Source of the DNA: Lactobacillus helsingborgensis
GTDB taxonomy: Bacteria > Bacillota > Bacilli > Lactobacillales > Lactobacillaceae
Assembly (NCBI RefSeq): GCF_000970855.1
Contig: NZ_KQ034046.1
Span: forward strand, 311,053 to 375,052
Direction: 5' to 3'
DNA length: 64,000 bases
Shown here in pieces: positions 25,470-33,350 of this stretch. Positions within the stretch are counted from its first letter, which is position 1, and each line of letters begins with the position of its first letter. The position numbers and the translations under genes were made by a program. The notes below the pieces were generated by a model. It searched no databases and was not told the DNA's origin. It was given only the letters and a program-made list of their open reading frames with translations.

Positions 25470-25945
25470 TGATTATCAAATTTGCTAGAATTGATGACCG
25501 GTTAATACATGGTCAAGTTGCTACTGTATGGGCTAAGTTAGCTAATGCACAAAGAATAATTGTGGTCAGTAAAGAAGTATTTAACGATAAAATTCGCAAG
25601 GTTTTAGTCAAACAGGCTGCTCCGGCAGGGATGAAAGTTAATGTAGTTGATGTGCCCAAAGCAATAGCCGTTTTTAACAACCCTAAATATCAAAATGATA
25701 CAGTTTTCTATTTGTTTACCAATCCTACAGAAGTACTGGAGTTGGTAAAGGGCGGAATTCCGTTGAAGTCAATCAATATTGGTGGTTTAAGTTATGCCGA
25801 AGGTAAAAAGCAAATAACAAAAGCAGTATCTGTGACCCCAGAAGACGTACAGGCCTTTAAAGAGCTGGATAAATTAGGTGTAAATTTAGATTTACGAGTT
25901 TTAGCTGATGATCCTAAAAAGGATATTCTTAAACTAATTAGTTAA
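25469..25945 (+). CDS. sorB: Mannose-family PTS EIIB (sorbose)
   Basis: The 158-residue EIIB has the signature RIDDRLIHGQVATVW with phosphorylated His14 at the start. Family strands VVSKEVFNDKIRK and INIGGLSYAEGKKQ follow. It phosphorylates L-sorbose during passage through EIIC/EIID. It overlaps the EIIA stop by one base, with RBS AGAGGAGG inside the EIIA end. Confidence 0.93.
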   Translation: MIIKFARIDDRLIHGQVATVWAKLANAQRIIVVSKEVFNDKIRKVLVKQAAPAGMKVNVVDVPKAIAVFNNPKYQNDTVFYLFTNPTEVLELVKGGIPLKSINIGGLSYAEGKKQITKAVSVTPEDVQAFKELDKLGVNLDLRVLADDPKKDILKLIS

Positions 25946-25978
25946 AAGTCTGTGGTCTGATTAAATAGGAGAATAAAT

Positions 25979-26785
25979 ATGACAACATTTCAAATTATTT
26001 TAGTTTTCTTGTGGTCATCTATTGTAGGCTGTGGAAGTGTTTTGGACGAATTTCAAACTCATCGTCCTTTAATTGCATGTTCCGTGATGGGTCTTATTTT
26101 AGGCGATCCTGTTAAAGGCATTATTTTAGGTGGGACACTGGAACTCATTGCTTTAGGTTGGATGAATGTCGGTGCAGCACAATCACCCGATTCGGCTTTA
26201 GCCAGCACTGTTTCCACTATTCTAGTAATTATTGGTCATCAAAGCATTACTAAAGGGATTGCTATAGCCCTTCCTGTAGCTGCTGCTGGACAAGTATTAA
26301 CAGTTATCGTTCGTACGTGTACTGTCTTCTTTCAACATGCTTCGGACAGAGAAGTTGAAAAGGCCAACTTTAGAGCTATTGAATGGCTCCACTTTTCTGC
26401 TTTGATCTTCCAAGCATTGAGAGTGTCAATTCCGACTACTCTAGTTGCAGCCTTTGTAAATCCGACAATGGTTCAAAATGCTTTGAATTCTTTACCAGAT
26501 GTCGTTACCGGTGGTTTGGCTGTCGCAGGCGGCTTTATCGTAACTGTTGGTTATGCGATGATTTTAAACATGATGTATGTGAAGTATTTAATGCCATTCT
26601 TTTACTTGGGCTTTGTTTTAAGCGGTTATTTAAAGCTTAGTTTACTTGCCTTTGGTGCAGTGGGTTTGATATTAGCACTAATCTACGTTCAATTAGACCC
26701 GCAATTTTCACAAAAGACAGTCCCAGCGAATTCTGCAGCCGCAGATCCTGATACTGAATTAGCCGAAGATGAATTGGAAGACTAA
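25979..26785 (+). CDS. sorC: Mannose-family PTS EIIC (sorbose)
   Basis: The 268-residue membrane protein begins with the hydrophobic FQIILVFLWSSIVGCGSVLD. It holds the EIIC signature GLILGDPVKGIILGGTLELI and a GAAQSPDSALAST loop, with about seven or eight membrane segments. The C-terminus is acidic (DTELAEDELED). It forms the translocation channel with EIID. The gene symbol follows the L. casei naming and must not be confused with the SorC regulator family. Confidence 0.92.
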   Translation: MTTFQIILVFLWSSIVGCGSVLDEFQTHRPLIACSVMGLILGDPVKGIILGGTLELIALGWMNVGAAQSPDSALASTVSTILVIIGHQSITKGIAIALPVAAAGQVLTVIVRTCTVFFQHASDREVEKANFRAIEWLHFSALIFQALRVSIPTTLVAAFVNPTMVQNALNSLPDVVTGGLAVAGGFIVTVGYAMILNMMYVKYLMPFFYLGFVLSGYLKLSLLAFGAVGLILALIYVQLDPQFSQKTVPANSAAADPDTELAEDELED

Positions 26786-26800
26786 ATTTGGAGATTTATT

Positions 26801-27634
26801 ATGGTAGAGAAGAAAATCAAAAATCAATTAACTAAAAAAGATATTTTTCAAACTTTTATCTTTGAAAATTTTCAACAGGCATCATATAACTACGAAAGAA
26901 TTCATGCTTTAGCGTTTTGTGTTGACATGATTCCCACAATTAGAAGGGTATATAAGAAAAAAGAAGATCAAGTTGCCGCTTTGAAAAGGCACAACACATT
27001 CTTTAATGTTACACCCGCATTTTCTGGTCCTGTTATAGGCTTGACCAGTGCTTTGGAACAAGCTAAGGCCCAAGGAGAAGATATTGACGTTGGAACTATT
27101 AACAGTTTGAAAGTTGGTTTAATGGGTCCACTTTGTGGGGTCGGCGACCCGGTGATGTGGGGAACATTAAGACCTATATTAGCTGCTTTGGGCGCTACTT
27201 TGGCATTACAAGGCTCTTGGCTGGGACCTGTTCTATTTTTTGTTGTCTTTAACATCGTTCGTTTAGGAATTAAATGGTACGGCTTAAAACTTGGCTTGAA
27301 TGAAGGTATGTCGTTAGTTCAAGAACTTTCGGGAAACTTTTTAAAGAAATTGACTGAAGGTGCAACTGTTCTGGGATTGTTTATCATGGGAGTGCTAGTC
27401 AACAAATGGACGACAATTAATGTCCCACTCGTAGTTTCAAAAACTACCCTTAATGGCAAAACCACCATTACCACTGTGCAGAATATTCTCGATCAATTAT
27501 GTCCGGGTTTACTTTCTTTAGGATTAACTCTGTTGATGATGTATTTACTGAAAAAGAGAGTGAGTCCAATTATACTAATCTTTATTCTGTTTGGAGTAGG
27601 AATACTGGGATACGGAATTGGTGTTTTAAAATAG
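26801..27634 (+). CDS. sorD: Mannose-family PTS EIID (sorbose)
   Basis: The 277-residue EIID carries the family pattern FENFQQASYNYERI..., RHNTFFNVTPAFSG, GLMGPLCGVGDPVMWGTLRP and a C-terminal pair of membrane helices. It is found only with EIIC of the same family and completes the permease. It starts 15 bp after EIIC (RBS TGGAGAT) and ends three bases before the small membrane protein. Confidence 0.93.
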   Translation: MVEKKIKNQLTKKDIFQTFIFENFQQASYNYERIHALAFCVDMIPTIRRVYKKKEDQVAALKRHNTFFNVTPAFSGPVIGLTSALEQAKAQGEDIDVGTINSLKVGLMGPLCGVGDPVMWGTLRPILAALGATLALQGSWLGPVLFFVVFNIVRLGIKWYGLKLGLNEGMSLVQELSGNFLKKLTEGATVLGLFIMGVLVNKWTTINVPLVVSKTTLNGKTTITTVQNILDQLCPGLLSLGLTLLMMYLLKKRVSPIILIFILFGVGILGYGIGVLK

Positions 27635-27637
27635 AAA

Positions 27638-27817
27638 ATGGTGACCAAAATGGGTATAGACAATTATATTACTCTTGCAGTCGGCTTTCTGCTTTTTATT
27701 ACAGGTTTTATTACTAAAAAAAGAACGGGCGTTTATGATTGGCTGTACATAATTTTGGGCTTTGTTATCATTTGTATAGGCATTCTAAGAGCCTTTGGGT
27801 TGATAAACCTTAATTAG
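27638..27817 (+). CDS. Small two-helix membrane protein, SorG-like position
   Basis: The 59-residue product has two hydrophobic helices (about residues 9-25 and 38-56) separated by a charged KKRTGVYD turn. It starts three bases after the EIID stop and precedes the operon terminator, so it is cotranscribed with the sorbose PTS. In L. casei the sorFABCDG operon ends with a small gene of unknown role, sorG, and position suggests the same here. An in-frame ATG at 27650, preceded by GGTGA, is an alternative start. Function unknown; it may assist the permease. Confidence 0.65.
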   Translation: MVTKMGIDNYITLAVGFLLFITGFITKKRTGVYDWLYIILGFVIICIGILRAFGLINLN

Positions 27818-27868
27818 ATTTTTAGTCATGTTTTTTACAAAGTTTAGCTTATTGATAATTGTCTTAAT

Positions 27869-27899
27869 GCTCAGGAAATAAAATTCCTGGGCTTTTTTG
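27869..27899 (+). terminator. Terminator of the sorbose operon
   Basis: GCTCAGGAAT-like and ATTCCTGGGC arms pair around an AT loop and are followed by six T residues. It lies about 50 bp after the small membrane protein. Confidence 0.85.
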
Positions 27900-27900
27900 T

Positions 27901-28283
27901 TGTCTGATTTTTGCTTTTAACCGAAAATTGCAATTTTCGACTTAAACATTTCAACTACTAATTTAGAAACTGCAATCTATTTAAATTTGCATACACAAAA
28001 TAAAATTAATGTAATTGGGGGGAGGATGATTGATACGTATTCCAGTAGTATGATTACTGCCAGAAATTTACGTGATTATGTTTTTGACATTTCTTTTATG
28101 TCATGTAGAGGATTTAGTCTGGAGTACGGTGTTACTGATAAGGTTGAATCTGAGTCTAGCCCAAAGCATACTTTAATTGATTTACTATCTATACTTTCCC
28201 AACATTTCAATATAAATTGTTGGTTGTTTATCTTTTCTACATCAATATAATTAAAACAACTTAAATTGAAAGAAGAGAAATTC
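27901..28283. other. Stretch without a confident gene
   Basis: About 380 AT-rich bases separate the sorbose terminator from the exporter. A frame of up to 87 codons (27987-28250, plus) exists. Its internal ATG (28026) touches GGGGGGAGG with no spacing, and the peptide has no recognisable features, so I do not call it a gene. The stretch presumably carries the exporter promoter and any operator for the TetR protein; I could not single them out. Confidence 0.4.
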
Positions 28284-29642
28284 ATGACTGGAAAAAATGC
28301 TAATTTAATTTTTGGAACTCTTTTGACTGGAACAATTGTTACATCGTTTCTTCAAACTTCTTTAACAACGGCCTTACCACAAATTATGCATGAGTTATCA
28401 TTGACCGCACTAACTGCCCAGTGGTTAACCAGCGCTTTTAGTTTAGCTATGGCTGTAATGATTCCTATATCAGCATATTTGATTAAAAACTTTACTACTA
28501 GGCAAATATTTTTATCGTCAATGCTATTATTTGCTTTCGGCACATTACTTTGTTGTTGGGGGAACAATTTTCCTATTATACTAATAGGTCGTATATTTCA
28601 AGCTTTGGGTAGCGGCATTATTTTACCATTAACTCAAGTAGTAATTATGATTCTTTATCCGGTTAATAAACAGGGAATGGTCATGGGGATATTGGGATTG
28701 GCATCAGGAGCAGCACCTGTGATAGCACCAACTTTAACAGGCTTCCTTATTGAAATATGGGGTTGGCGTAGTGTTTTCTTTATTTCAGCAACTATATCAC
28801 TTTTTATTATAATTTTAGCAATCTTTAGCGTTGAAAATGTTTCACCAGTTGCAAAAAATCATCTAGATTACTTTTCTCTATTATTAAGTACTGGTGGCTT
28901 GAGCAGTATGTTGATAGGACTAAGCAATATTACTACTAGATTATTTACAAGCTTAATCTTGATGGTTATTGGAACAGTATTAATAATTATTTTTTGTAAA
29001 AGACAGTTACAAGATGATGAACCATTACTAAATCTAAGAATTTTTAAGAATTCAAATTTTCGTTTGGCTGTATTAATCAGTATGCTTCTTTATGCAATAA
29101 TGATGGGTAGTTCAACTATTTACCCTATTTTAATTCAAACTGTAATGAAAAAATCAGCCCTTATTTCAGCATTTATAATGTTGCCCGGATCGTTAGCTAT
29201 GGCTATAATTAATCCTTTTACAGGGATGTTTTATGACAGATTTGGAATAATTAAATTGACAATTTCAGGAAGCTTGTTATTAGTAATTAGTTGCTTGGGA
29301 GTAACATTTATCAATTCTCCAAAAGAAATAATTTTGTTAGGAGTTTTTTATCTTCTCCGTTTATTAGGGGTTGGCTGCTTGATGATGCCAATCGTAACTT
29401 GGGGAATGCAAAGTTTGCCTAAAAATGAAGCAGCAAATGGTACAGCTCTTCTAACTTGTTTAAGAACATTAAGCGGTGCTATAGGAACTTCTTTATTTAT
29501 GGAAGCCATGACTAGCGCAACCCACTTTATTGATACCAAAGTGACGGCAAATTATATAGGAATTCAATTCACATTCGGTATGATGTCATTTTTGGCTTTA
29601 GTTCAATTATTTATTAGCATATATAAATTCAAAAAGCTTTAA
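28284..29642 (+). CDS. MFS drug exporter, DHA2 (EmrB/QacA) type
   Basis: The transporter of about 452 residues has the DHA2 hallmarks: LQTSLTTALPQIMHEL in helix 1, QWLTSAFSLAMAVMIP, GRIFQALGSGIILPL, and motif C-like GLASGAAPVIAPTLTGFL. About 13-14 membrane helices are visible. It should export drugs or other toxic compounds by proton antiport. I use ATG 28284, preceded by GAAGAG, rather than the TTG at 28266. A TetR-type regulator follows 32 bp later on the same strand and probably controls it. Confidence 0.88.
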   Translation: MTGKNANLIFGTLLTGTIVTSFLQTSLTTALPQIMHELSLTALTAQWLTSAFSLAMAVMIPISAYLIKNFTTRQIFLSSMLLFAFGTLLCCWGNNFPIILIGRIFQALGSGIILPLTQVVIMILYPVNKQGMVMGILGLASGAAPVIAPTLTGFLIEIWGWRSVFFISATISLFIIILAIFSVENVSPVAKNHLDYFSLLLSTGGLSSMLIGLSNITTRLFTSLILMVIGTVLIIIFCKRQLQDDEPLLNLRIFKNSNFRLAVLISMLLYAIMMGSSTIYPILIQTVMKKSALISAFIMLPGSLAMAIINPFTGMFYDRFGIIKLTISGSLLLVISCLGVTFINSPKEIILLGVFYLLRLLGVGCLMMPIVTWGMQSLPKNEAANGTALLTCLRTLSGAIGTSLFMEAMTSATHFIDTKVTANYIGIQFTFGMMSFLALVQLFISIYKFKKL

Positions 29643-29674
29643 CAAAAAGATTTTTATATGTCATAATTATTTCT

Positions 29675-30175
29675 ATGAATAAAAAAAGAAATCGCACTGT
29701 ATCACGTAAAAAAATTCAAAATGCCGTCGTAGAACTTTTAAAAAATAGTAACTTAGAAAATTTAAAAGTCACTGAAATTTGTCAAAAGGCACAAATTAAC
29801 AGGTCAACTTTTTATGATAATTACACAGATATTTATGATATGGCAGACAAATTAAGAAAATATCTTGTTGATGAATACGCATTAACGCAAAAGAATTCTA
29901 AAAAACCATGTTTTTCAAAATTATTACAACATGTTAAAGACAACCAAGATTTATATCGTTTATTTTTTAAACTTAATTTACAAAATGGTATTGCTGAAAA
30001 GTTTATAGATAGTCATGAAGAAAAAAATCATTATGATGAAGTATTTTTTCGCAATGGTATAGTGGCTATAATTACCGAGTGGCTAAAAAATAATTGTTCA
30101 GAACCAATAGATAACGTTGTTAAAGTAATTGATGCACATCAAAATTGTTTGCAGAATAATAGTAATAAATATTAA
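29675..30175 (+). CDS. TetR/AcrR-family transcriptional regulator
   Basis: The 166-residue protein has a TetR-type N-terminal DNA-binding domain (residues about 8-60). It contains the helix-turn-helix VTEICQKAQINRSTFYDNYT, followed by an all-helical ligand domain with FSKLLQHVKDNQDLYRLFF. It resembles the short TetR proteins with the TetR_C_33-like C-terminus. Being immediately downstream of the DHA2 exporter, it likely represses the pair until a substrate binds. Confidence 0.85.
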   Translation: MNKKRNRTVSRKKIQNAVVELLKNSNLENLKVTEICQKAQINRSTFYDNYTDIYDMADKLRKYLVDEYALTQKNSKKPCFSKLLQHVKDNQDLYRLFFKLNLQNGIAEKFIDSHEEKNHYDEVFFRNGIVAIITEWLKNNCSEPIDNVVKVIDAHQNCLQNNSNKY

Positions 30176-30194
30176 GATCTACCTAAGAAAAAAT

Positions 30195-30225
30195 AAAAAA
30201 CAATCTGAATTGCAGATTGTTTTTC
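30195..30225. terminator. Bidirectional terminator
   Basis: AAAAAACAATCTG and CAGATTGTTTTT form a near-perfect stem with A and T runs on both sides. It sits between the convergent TetR gene and the ABC ATPase gene and can serve both strands. Confidence 0.85.
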
Positions 30226-30229
30226 TGTT

Positions 30230-31033
30230 TTAAGCCAGTAAAATAGCATCGTCTTCAAGTTCAGAACCAACGTGCTTTTGGAACAATTCCATTAACTTAG
30301 GCACAGTTAAGTTTTGCTTATCTTCCCCGGCTAAGTCAATGGCAACACGCCCTTGGTGCAACATAATCAAACGATTGCCATAGCGGATTGCATCTTCCAT
30401 GTTATGGGTAACCATAAATGCTGTCAAATGCTGTTCAGAAATCAACTTTTCAGTTAATTGCATGACCGTTATTGAAGTTTGTGGATCAAGAGCCGCAGTA
30501 TGCTCATCCAGTAAAATCAAATCTGGTCTTTGCAAAGTAGCCATTAAGAGTGTAATTGCTTGTCTTTGACCACCGGAAAGAAGTCCAATTTCAGTTTCCA
30601 AACGATTTTCCAGATTTAAGTTAAGTTGTGCAAGCTGTTTTTTGAAAAACTTTCTATCCTGTTTTTTAACTCCAGGACGAAAGCCCCGCCGTTGACCTCT
30701 TTTCATTGCCAAGGCTAGATTTTCTTCGACGGTCAGTCTTACTGCAGTCCCCATTTTAGGATCTTGGAAGACGCGACTGATATTTTGGGCACGTTTAGTT
30801 ACAGGCAATTTGGTAATGTCGTTGCCATTTAAAATTATTTGACCTTCTTGAATTGGCAGCGTTCCGGCAATGCTGTTAAGCAGCGTAGATTTTCCAGCAC
30901 CGTTACTACCAATAATAGTTACAAAATCGCCTGCTTCTAAATTAAGATCAATTCCGCGCAGTACCCGATTTTCGTTTACGGTTCCGCGCTCAAATGTTTG
31001 ATGTAAGTTTTTAATTTTTAGTACTTCCGGCAT
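30230..31033 (-). CDS. ABC transporter ATP-binding protein (TrpZ-type)
   Basis: The 267-residue ATPase has Walker A GSNGAGKST near residue 43, a Q-loop, the ABC signature LLSGGQRQA, Walker B LILLDEHTAALDP, and the switch histidine in FMVTHNMEDA. The EHTAALDPQTS form is characteristic of ATPases paired with ABC_sub_bind-type receptors (the pneumococcal TrpXYZ group). It overlaps the permease by 23 bp. It powers uptake for the adjacent permease and two receptors. Confidence 0.88.
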   Translation of the reverse strand: MPEVLKIKNLHQTFERGTVNENRVLRGIDLNLEAGDFVTIIGSNGAGKSTLLNSIAGTLPIQEGQIILNGNDITKLPVTKRAQNISRVFQDPKMGTAVRLTVEENLALAMKRGQRRGFRPGVKKQDRKFFKKQLAQLNLNLENRLETEIGLLSGGQRQAITLLMATLQRPDLILLDEHTAALDPQTSITVMQLTEKLISEQHLTAFMVTHNMEDAIRYGNRLIMLHQGRVAIDLAGEDKQNLTVPKLMELFQKHVGSELEDDAILLA

Positions 31034-31928
31034 CTTTTTTTCCTCCTTTTAGATTGTGTGGTAAATGGAAATTAGGTAATGTTAAACAGACCACTAGAAC
31101 TAAGGCTGAAGCTAATTTGGCATCAGACGGTTCAACGTTCATTTGGAATACCAGAGCTAAAATTAAGCGGTAAATAATCGCGCCTACAACTAATGTAAGT
31201 AAACGACCGCCAATTGGCAGATTCCTGATAAGTACTTCTGCGATAATGATAGAAGCTAATCCAATAACCAAAGTACCTACACCAGAGTTTAAATCGGCAA
31301 AGCCGTTATTTTGTGCTAACAGTCCGCCGGATAGGGCAATGCAGCCGTTAGAAATCATGTAACCTAAAATTTTCATTCCCTGAGTTTTGATGCCGTTGGC
31401 AGCACTCATTTGAGGGTTATCACCAGTGGCTCTCATAGCCAAGCCTATTTCTGTTTTGAAGAAAACGACTAATAAGAAGATCACTAAAAGTGCTATTATC
31501 AGTCCCATTGCGATCACAGCATTATTACGACTTAACCCCCAGTTTTGCGCTATGGTAAAAACCGTGTCTTTGCCAAGTAGTGAAACATTAGCAGCATTCT
31601 GCATTACTCTGGAAGTAATTGAATATAATCCAGTCATAGTGATAATTCCTGCTAACAAAGAAGGTATACGCAATTTTGTGTTCAAAATGCCCGTAACCAA
31701 ACCGGCAATTAAGCCGCCAATAAATGCAGCGCCAGTTGCTAAGATAGGATTAATTCCCTTAATTATGCACATGGTGGCAATGGCTCCTCCTAAGGGAAAA
31801 CTACCTTCTGCTGTCATATCGGCTAAGTCTAAAATACGAAAAGTTAGGTAGACCCCAATTGCCATCAACGACCAGAGTAGTCCCTGTGAAGTAGACGATA
31901 GTAATAACTCCCAAAATGTATTCAACAT
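31011..31928 (-). CDS. ABC transporter permease (TrpY-type)
   Basis: The 305-residue membrane protein belongs to the branched-chain-type (BPD_transp_2) permeases: TSQGLLWSLMAIGVYLTFRI at the start, DLADMTAEGSFPLGGAIA, and GLAMRATGDNPQMSAANGI as the ATPase-coupling loop. About eight to nine helices are predicted. It is encoded between a receptor and the ATPase in one operon. The family imports aromatic or related small molecules; the receptor decides specificity. Confidence 0.87.
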   Translation of the reverse strand: MLNTFWELLLSSTSQGLLWSLMAIGVYLTFRILDLADMTAEGSFPLGGAIATMCIIKGINPILATGAAFIGGLIAGLVTGILNTKLRIPSLLAGIITMTGLYSITSRVMQNAANVSLLGKDTVFTIAQNWGLSRNNAVIAMGLIIALLVIFLLVVFFKTEIGLAMRATGDNPQMSAANGIKTQGMKILGYMISNGCIALSGGLLAQNNGFADLNSGVGTLVIGLASIIIAEVLIRNLPIGGRLLTLVVGAIIYRLILALVFQMNVEPSDAKLASALVLVVCLTLPNFHLPHNLKGGKKDAGSTKN

Positions 31929-31955
31929 ATTCTTTATTCACGCTGCCTTTCCTAA

Positions 31956-32924
31956 TTATTTAGGTGCTTTAATCGAATTAGGGTTAATGCCAAGGGCTTT
32001 AGCCATCTTTTTATTAACAACTAATTTTAGATCTGTAGCTTTTTCAACTGGCATATCTTTAGGTTTTGCCTTACCAGATAAAATTTTGGCAGCCATTTTG
32101 CCAGTTTGTTTACCAAGAGCTTCATAATCAATTCCGATAGAAGCCAAACCACCAGTTTTTACTTGATCAGTTGAACCGGCAACTAAAGGAATTTTCTTTT
32201 CTTTGACTACTTTACCAATAATTGAAGAAGCAGAAGCAAATGTGTTGTCTGTTGGTACGTAAATGCCTTGGACTTTACCAGCTAAAGTTTCTGTTACTTG
32301 TTGAACATCGTTAGTGGTATTAGCAGTCTTAACTACCACTTTAACTCCAGCTTTTTTAAGTGACTTAATGGCTAAATCTGCTTGAATTTTTGAATTGGCT
32401 TCACCAGCATTGTACATAATCCCGATTGTTTTGGCTTTAGGCACAATTGATAAGAGCAGCCTGATTTGCTTATCAATTGAAACCATGTCGGTTGTACCAG
32501 TAACATTACGCCCCGGCTTAGCATCTGAATTAACCAGTTTAGCCGCCTTTAGGTCGGTTACAGCAGTAACCACGATGGGGATATCCTGCGTAGCGTTGGC
32601 CACACTTTGTGCTGCTGGTGTGGCAATACCCAATATTAAATCTGATTTTTCATTAACTAGTTTTTCACTCATACTCTTTAAATTGTCTTGACTGTTTTGG
32701 GCATTTTGGTAATCAATCTTGAGATTTTTACCTTCAACGTAACCTTCTTCTTTTAAGCCTTCCTTAAAACCTTTGTTGGCTTCATCTAAAGACGGGTGCT
32801 GCACCACTTGCAAAATTCCCACGTGTTTAACAGTGGAAGTGCTGCCGGTTTTTTTGCTGCTGCAACCTCCTAGCAGCAATAACCCGGCTAAAGTTATTCC
32901 CATGACTAATTTTTTGATCCGCAT
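31956..32924 (-). CDS. ABC substrate-binding lipoprotein (ABC_sub_bind family), copy 1
   Basis: This lipoprotein of about 322 residues has a lipobox (LLLGGC, cysteine near residue 21 of the short form) and the two-lobed fold of the PF04392-type receptors, with HVGILQVVQHPSLDEA and IGIMYNAGEANSKIQADL. TrpX of pneumococcus belongs here and binds aromatic amino acids. ATG 32924 is preferred because GGAGG overlaps the upstream ATG at 32939. It is the first gene of the receptor-permease-ATPase operon and lies directly behind attenuator 1. It is about 80 percent identical by eye to copy 2 at 33351-34322. Confidence 0.88.
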   Translation of the reverse strand: MRIKKLVMGITLAGLLLLGGCSSKKTGSTSTVKHVGILQVVQHPSLDEANKGFKEGLKEEGYVEGKNLKIDYQNAQNSQDNLKSMSEKLVNEKSDLILGIATPAAQSVANATQDIPIVVTAVTDLKAAKLVNSDAKPGRNVTGTTDMVSIDKQIRLLLSIVPKAKTIGIMYNAGEANSKIQADLAIKSLKKAGVKVVVKTANTTNDVQQVTETLAGKVQGIYVPTDNTFASASSIIGKVVKEKKIPLVAGSTDQVKTGGLASIGIDYEALGKQTGKMAAKILSGKAKPKDMPVEKATDLKLVVNKKMAKALGINPNSIKAPK

Positions 32925-32954
32925 TTTCTTTTCCTCCATCTAACTATCAGTAAC

Positions 32955-33128
32955 ATAAAAACACCCACTTATTCCTAAGTGGGTGTACAAGTTATTATTT
33001 TGATTAATAATCATTTGTGATTAACCACTTAGAAAGCTATGTGGCTAACCGCAACTAAAGGACTCTAGCCATCATAGATAAATTCAAAACTTGAATCTGG
33101 TTTGAATTCATCTTGATGAACCCAAACC
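32955..33128 (-). promoter_or_regulatory. Attenuator 1: mutually exclusive RNA helices ending in a terminator
   Basis: On the minus strand, going downstream from the leader peptide, four elements follow. (a) UUAUCUAUGAUGGCUAG-type segment 2 (33065-33080) pairs with the last codons of the peptide at 15 of 16 positions. (b) GGUUAGCCAC (33041-33050) pairs with GUGGUUAAUC (33019-33028). (c) The terminator ACACCCACUUAG/UAAGUGGGUGU has a U run (32957-32986). Alternative pairings are (d) UGGCUAG of segment 2 with UUAGCCA of segment 3, and (e) UUUCUAAGUGG of segment 4 with CCACUUAGGAA of the terminator. A ribosome held on the leader peptide would favour d and e, hence readthrough. No T-box motif (GGGTGGNACC) is present. 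Confidence 0.75.
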
Positions 33129-33194
33129 CTATCTAAAATAGCTAAAGTAATAACGATTATTCAGTTGTGAGACGTGTTTAATATAATATTTCAT
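33129..33194 (-). CDS. Leader peptide 1 (21 residues, aromatic-rich)
   Basis: This frame opens with ATG (33194) nine bases after a perfect GGAGG (33204-33208). It encodes MKYYIKHVS followed by QLNNRYYFSYFR and stop. Seven of 21 residues are Tyr or Phe, five of them in the last seven codons. The last codons and stop form the 5' strand of the first attenuator helix. The same C-terminal peptide is encoded in front of receptor copy 2, with the same RBS spacing. Four of the six codon differences over the shared 13 codons are synonymous, which indicates selection on the peptide. It is probably a regulatory peptide sensed during translation. Confidence 0.8.
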   Translation of the reverse strand: MKYYIKHVSQLNNRYYFSYFR

Positions 33195-33223
33195 TAAGAT
33201 CAACCTCCAACCTTAATGAGAAG

Positions 33224-33252
33224 ATTATAAAAAATAAAGAAGAAAATGTCAA
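33224..33252 (-). promoter_or_regulatory. Promoter of receptor copy 1 operon
   Basis: Consensus TTGACA (33247-33252) and TATAAT (33224-33229) are exactly 17 bp apart on the minus strand, 30 bp before the leader-peptide ATG. Confidence 0.92.
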
Positions 33253-33305
33253 GAAATAATAAAGTATTATTTTAAAAATTGTGTTTAATTATATTTTTCC
33301 TTAAA

Positions 33306-33338
33306 TTAAAAGACCGCTTCTGTGCGGTCTTTTAAACG
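33306..33338. terminator. Terminator after receptor copy 2
   Basis: AAAAGACCGC and GCGGTCTTTT pair around a short loop, 13 bp past the stop of receptor copy 2. This makes copy 2 a single-gene unit separate from the ABC operon. Confidence 0.88.
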
Positions 33339-33350
33339 TCTTACAAAAAA

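Noticed and set aside
27987-28250. 87-codon frame upstream of the DHA2 exporter
   Set aside because: No proper RBS spacing, no recognisable features, and a competing frame on the other strand; more likely non-coding.
32940-33260. T-box riboswitch before the receptor genes
   Set aside because: The position and length suit a T-box, but the GGGTGGNACC core is absent. Instead there is a translated leader frame with conserved peptide sequence.
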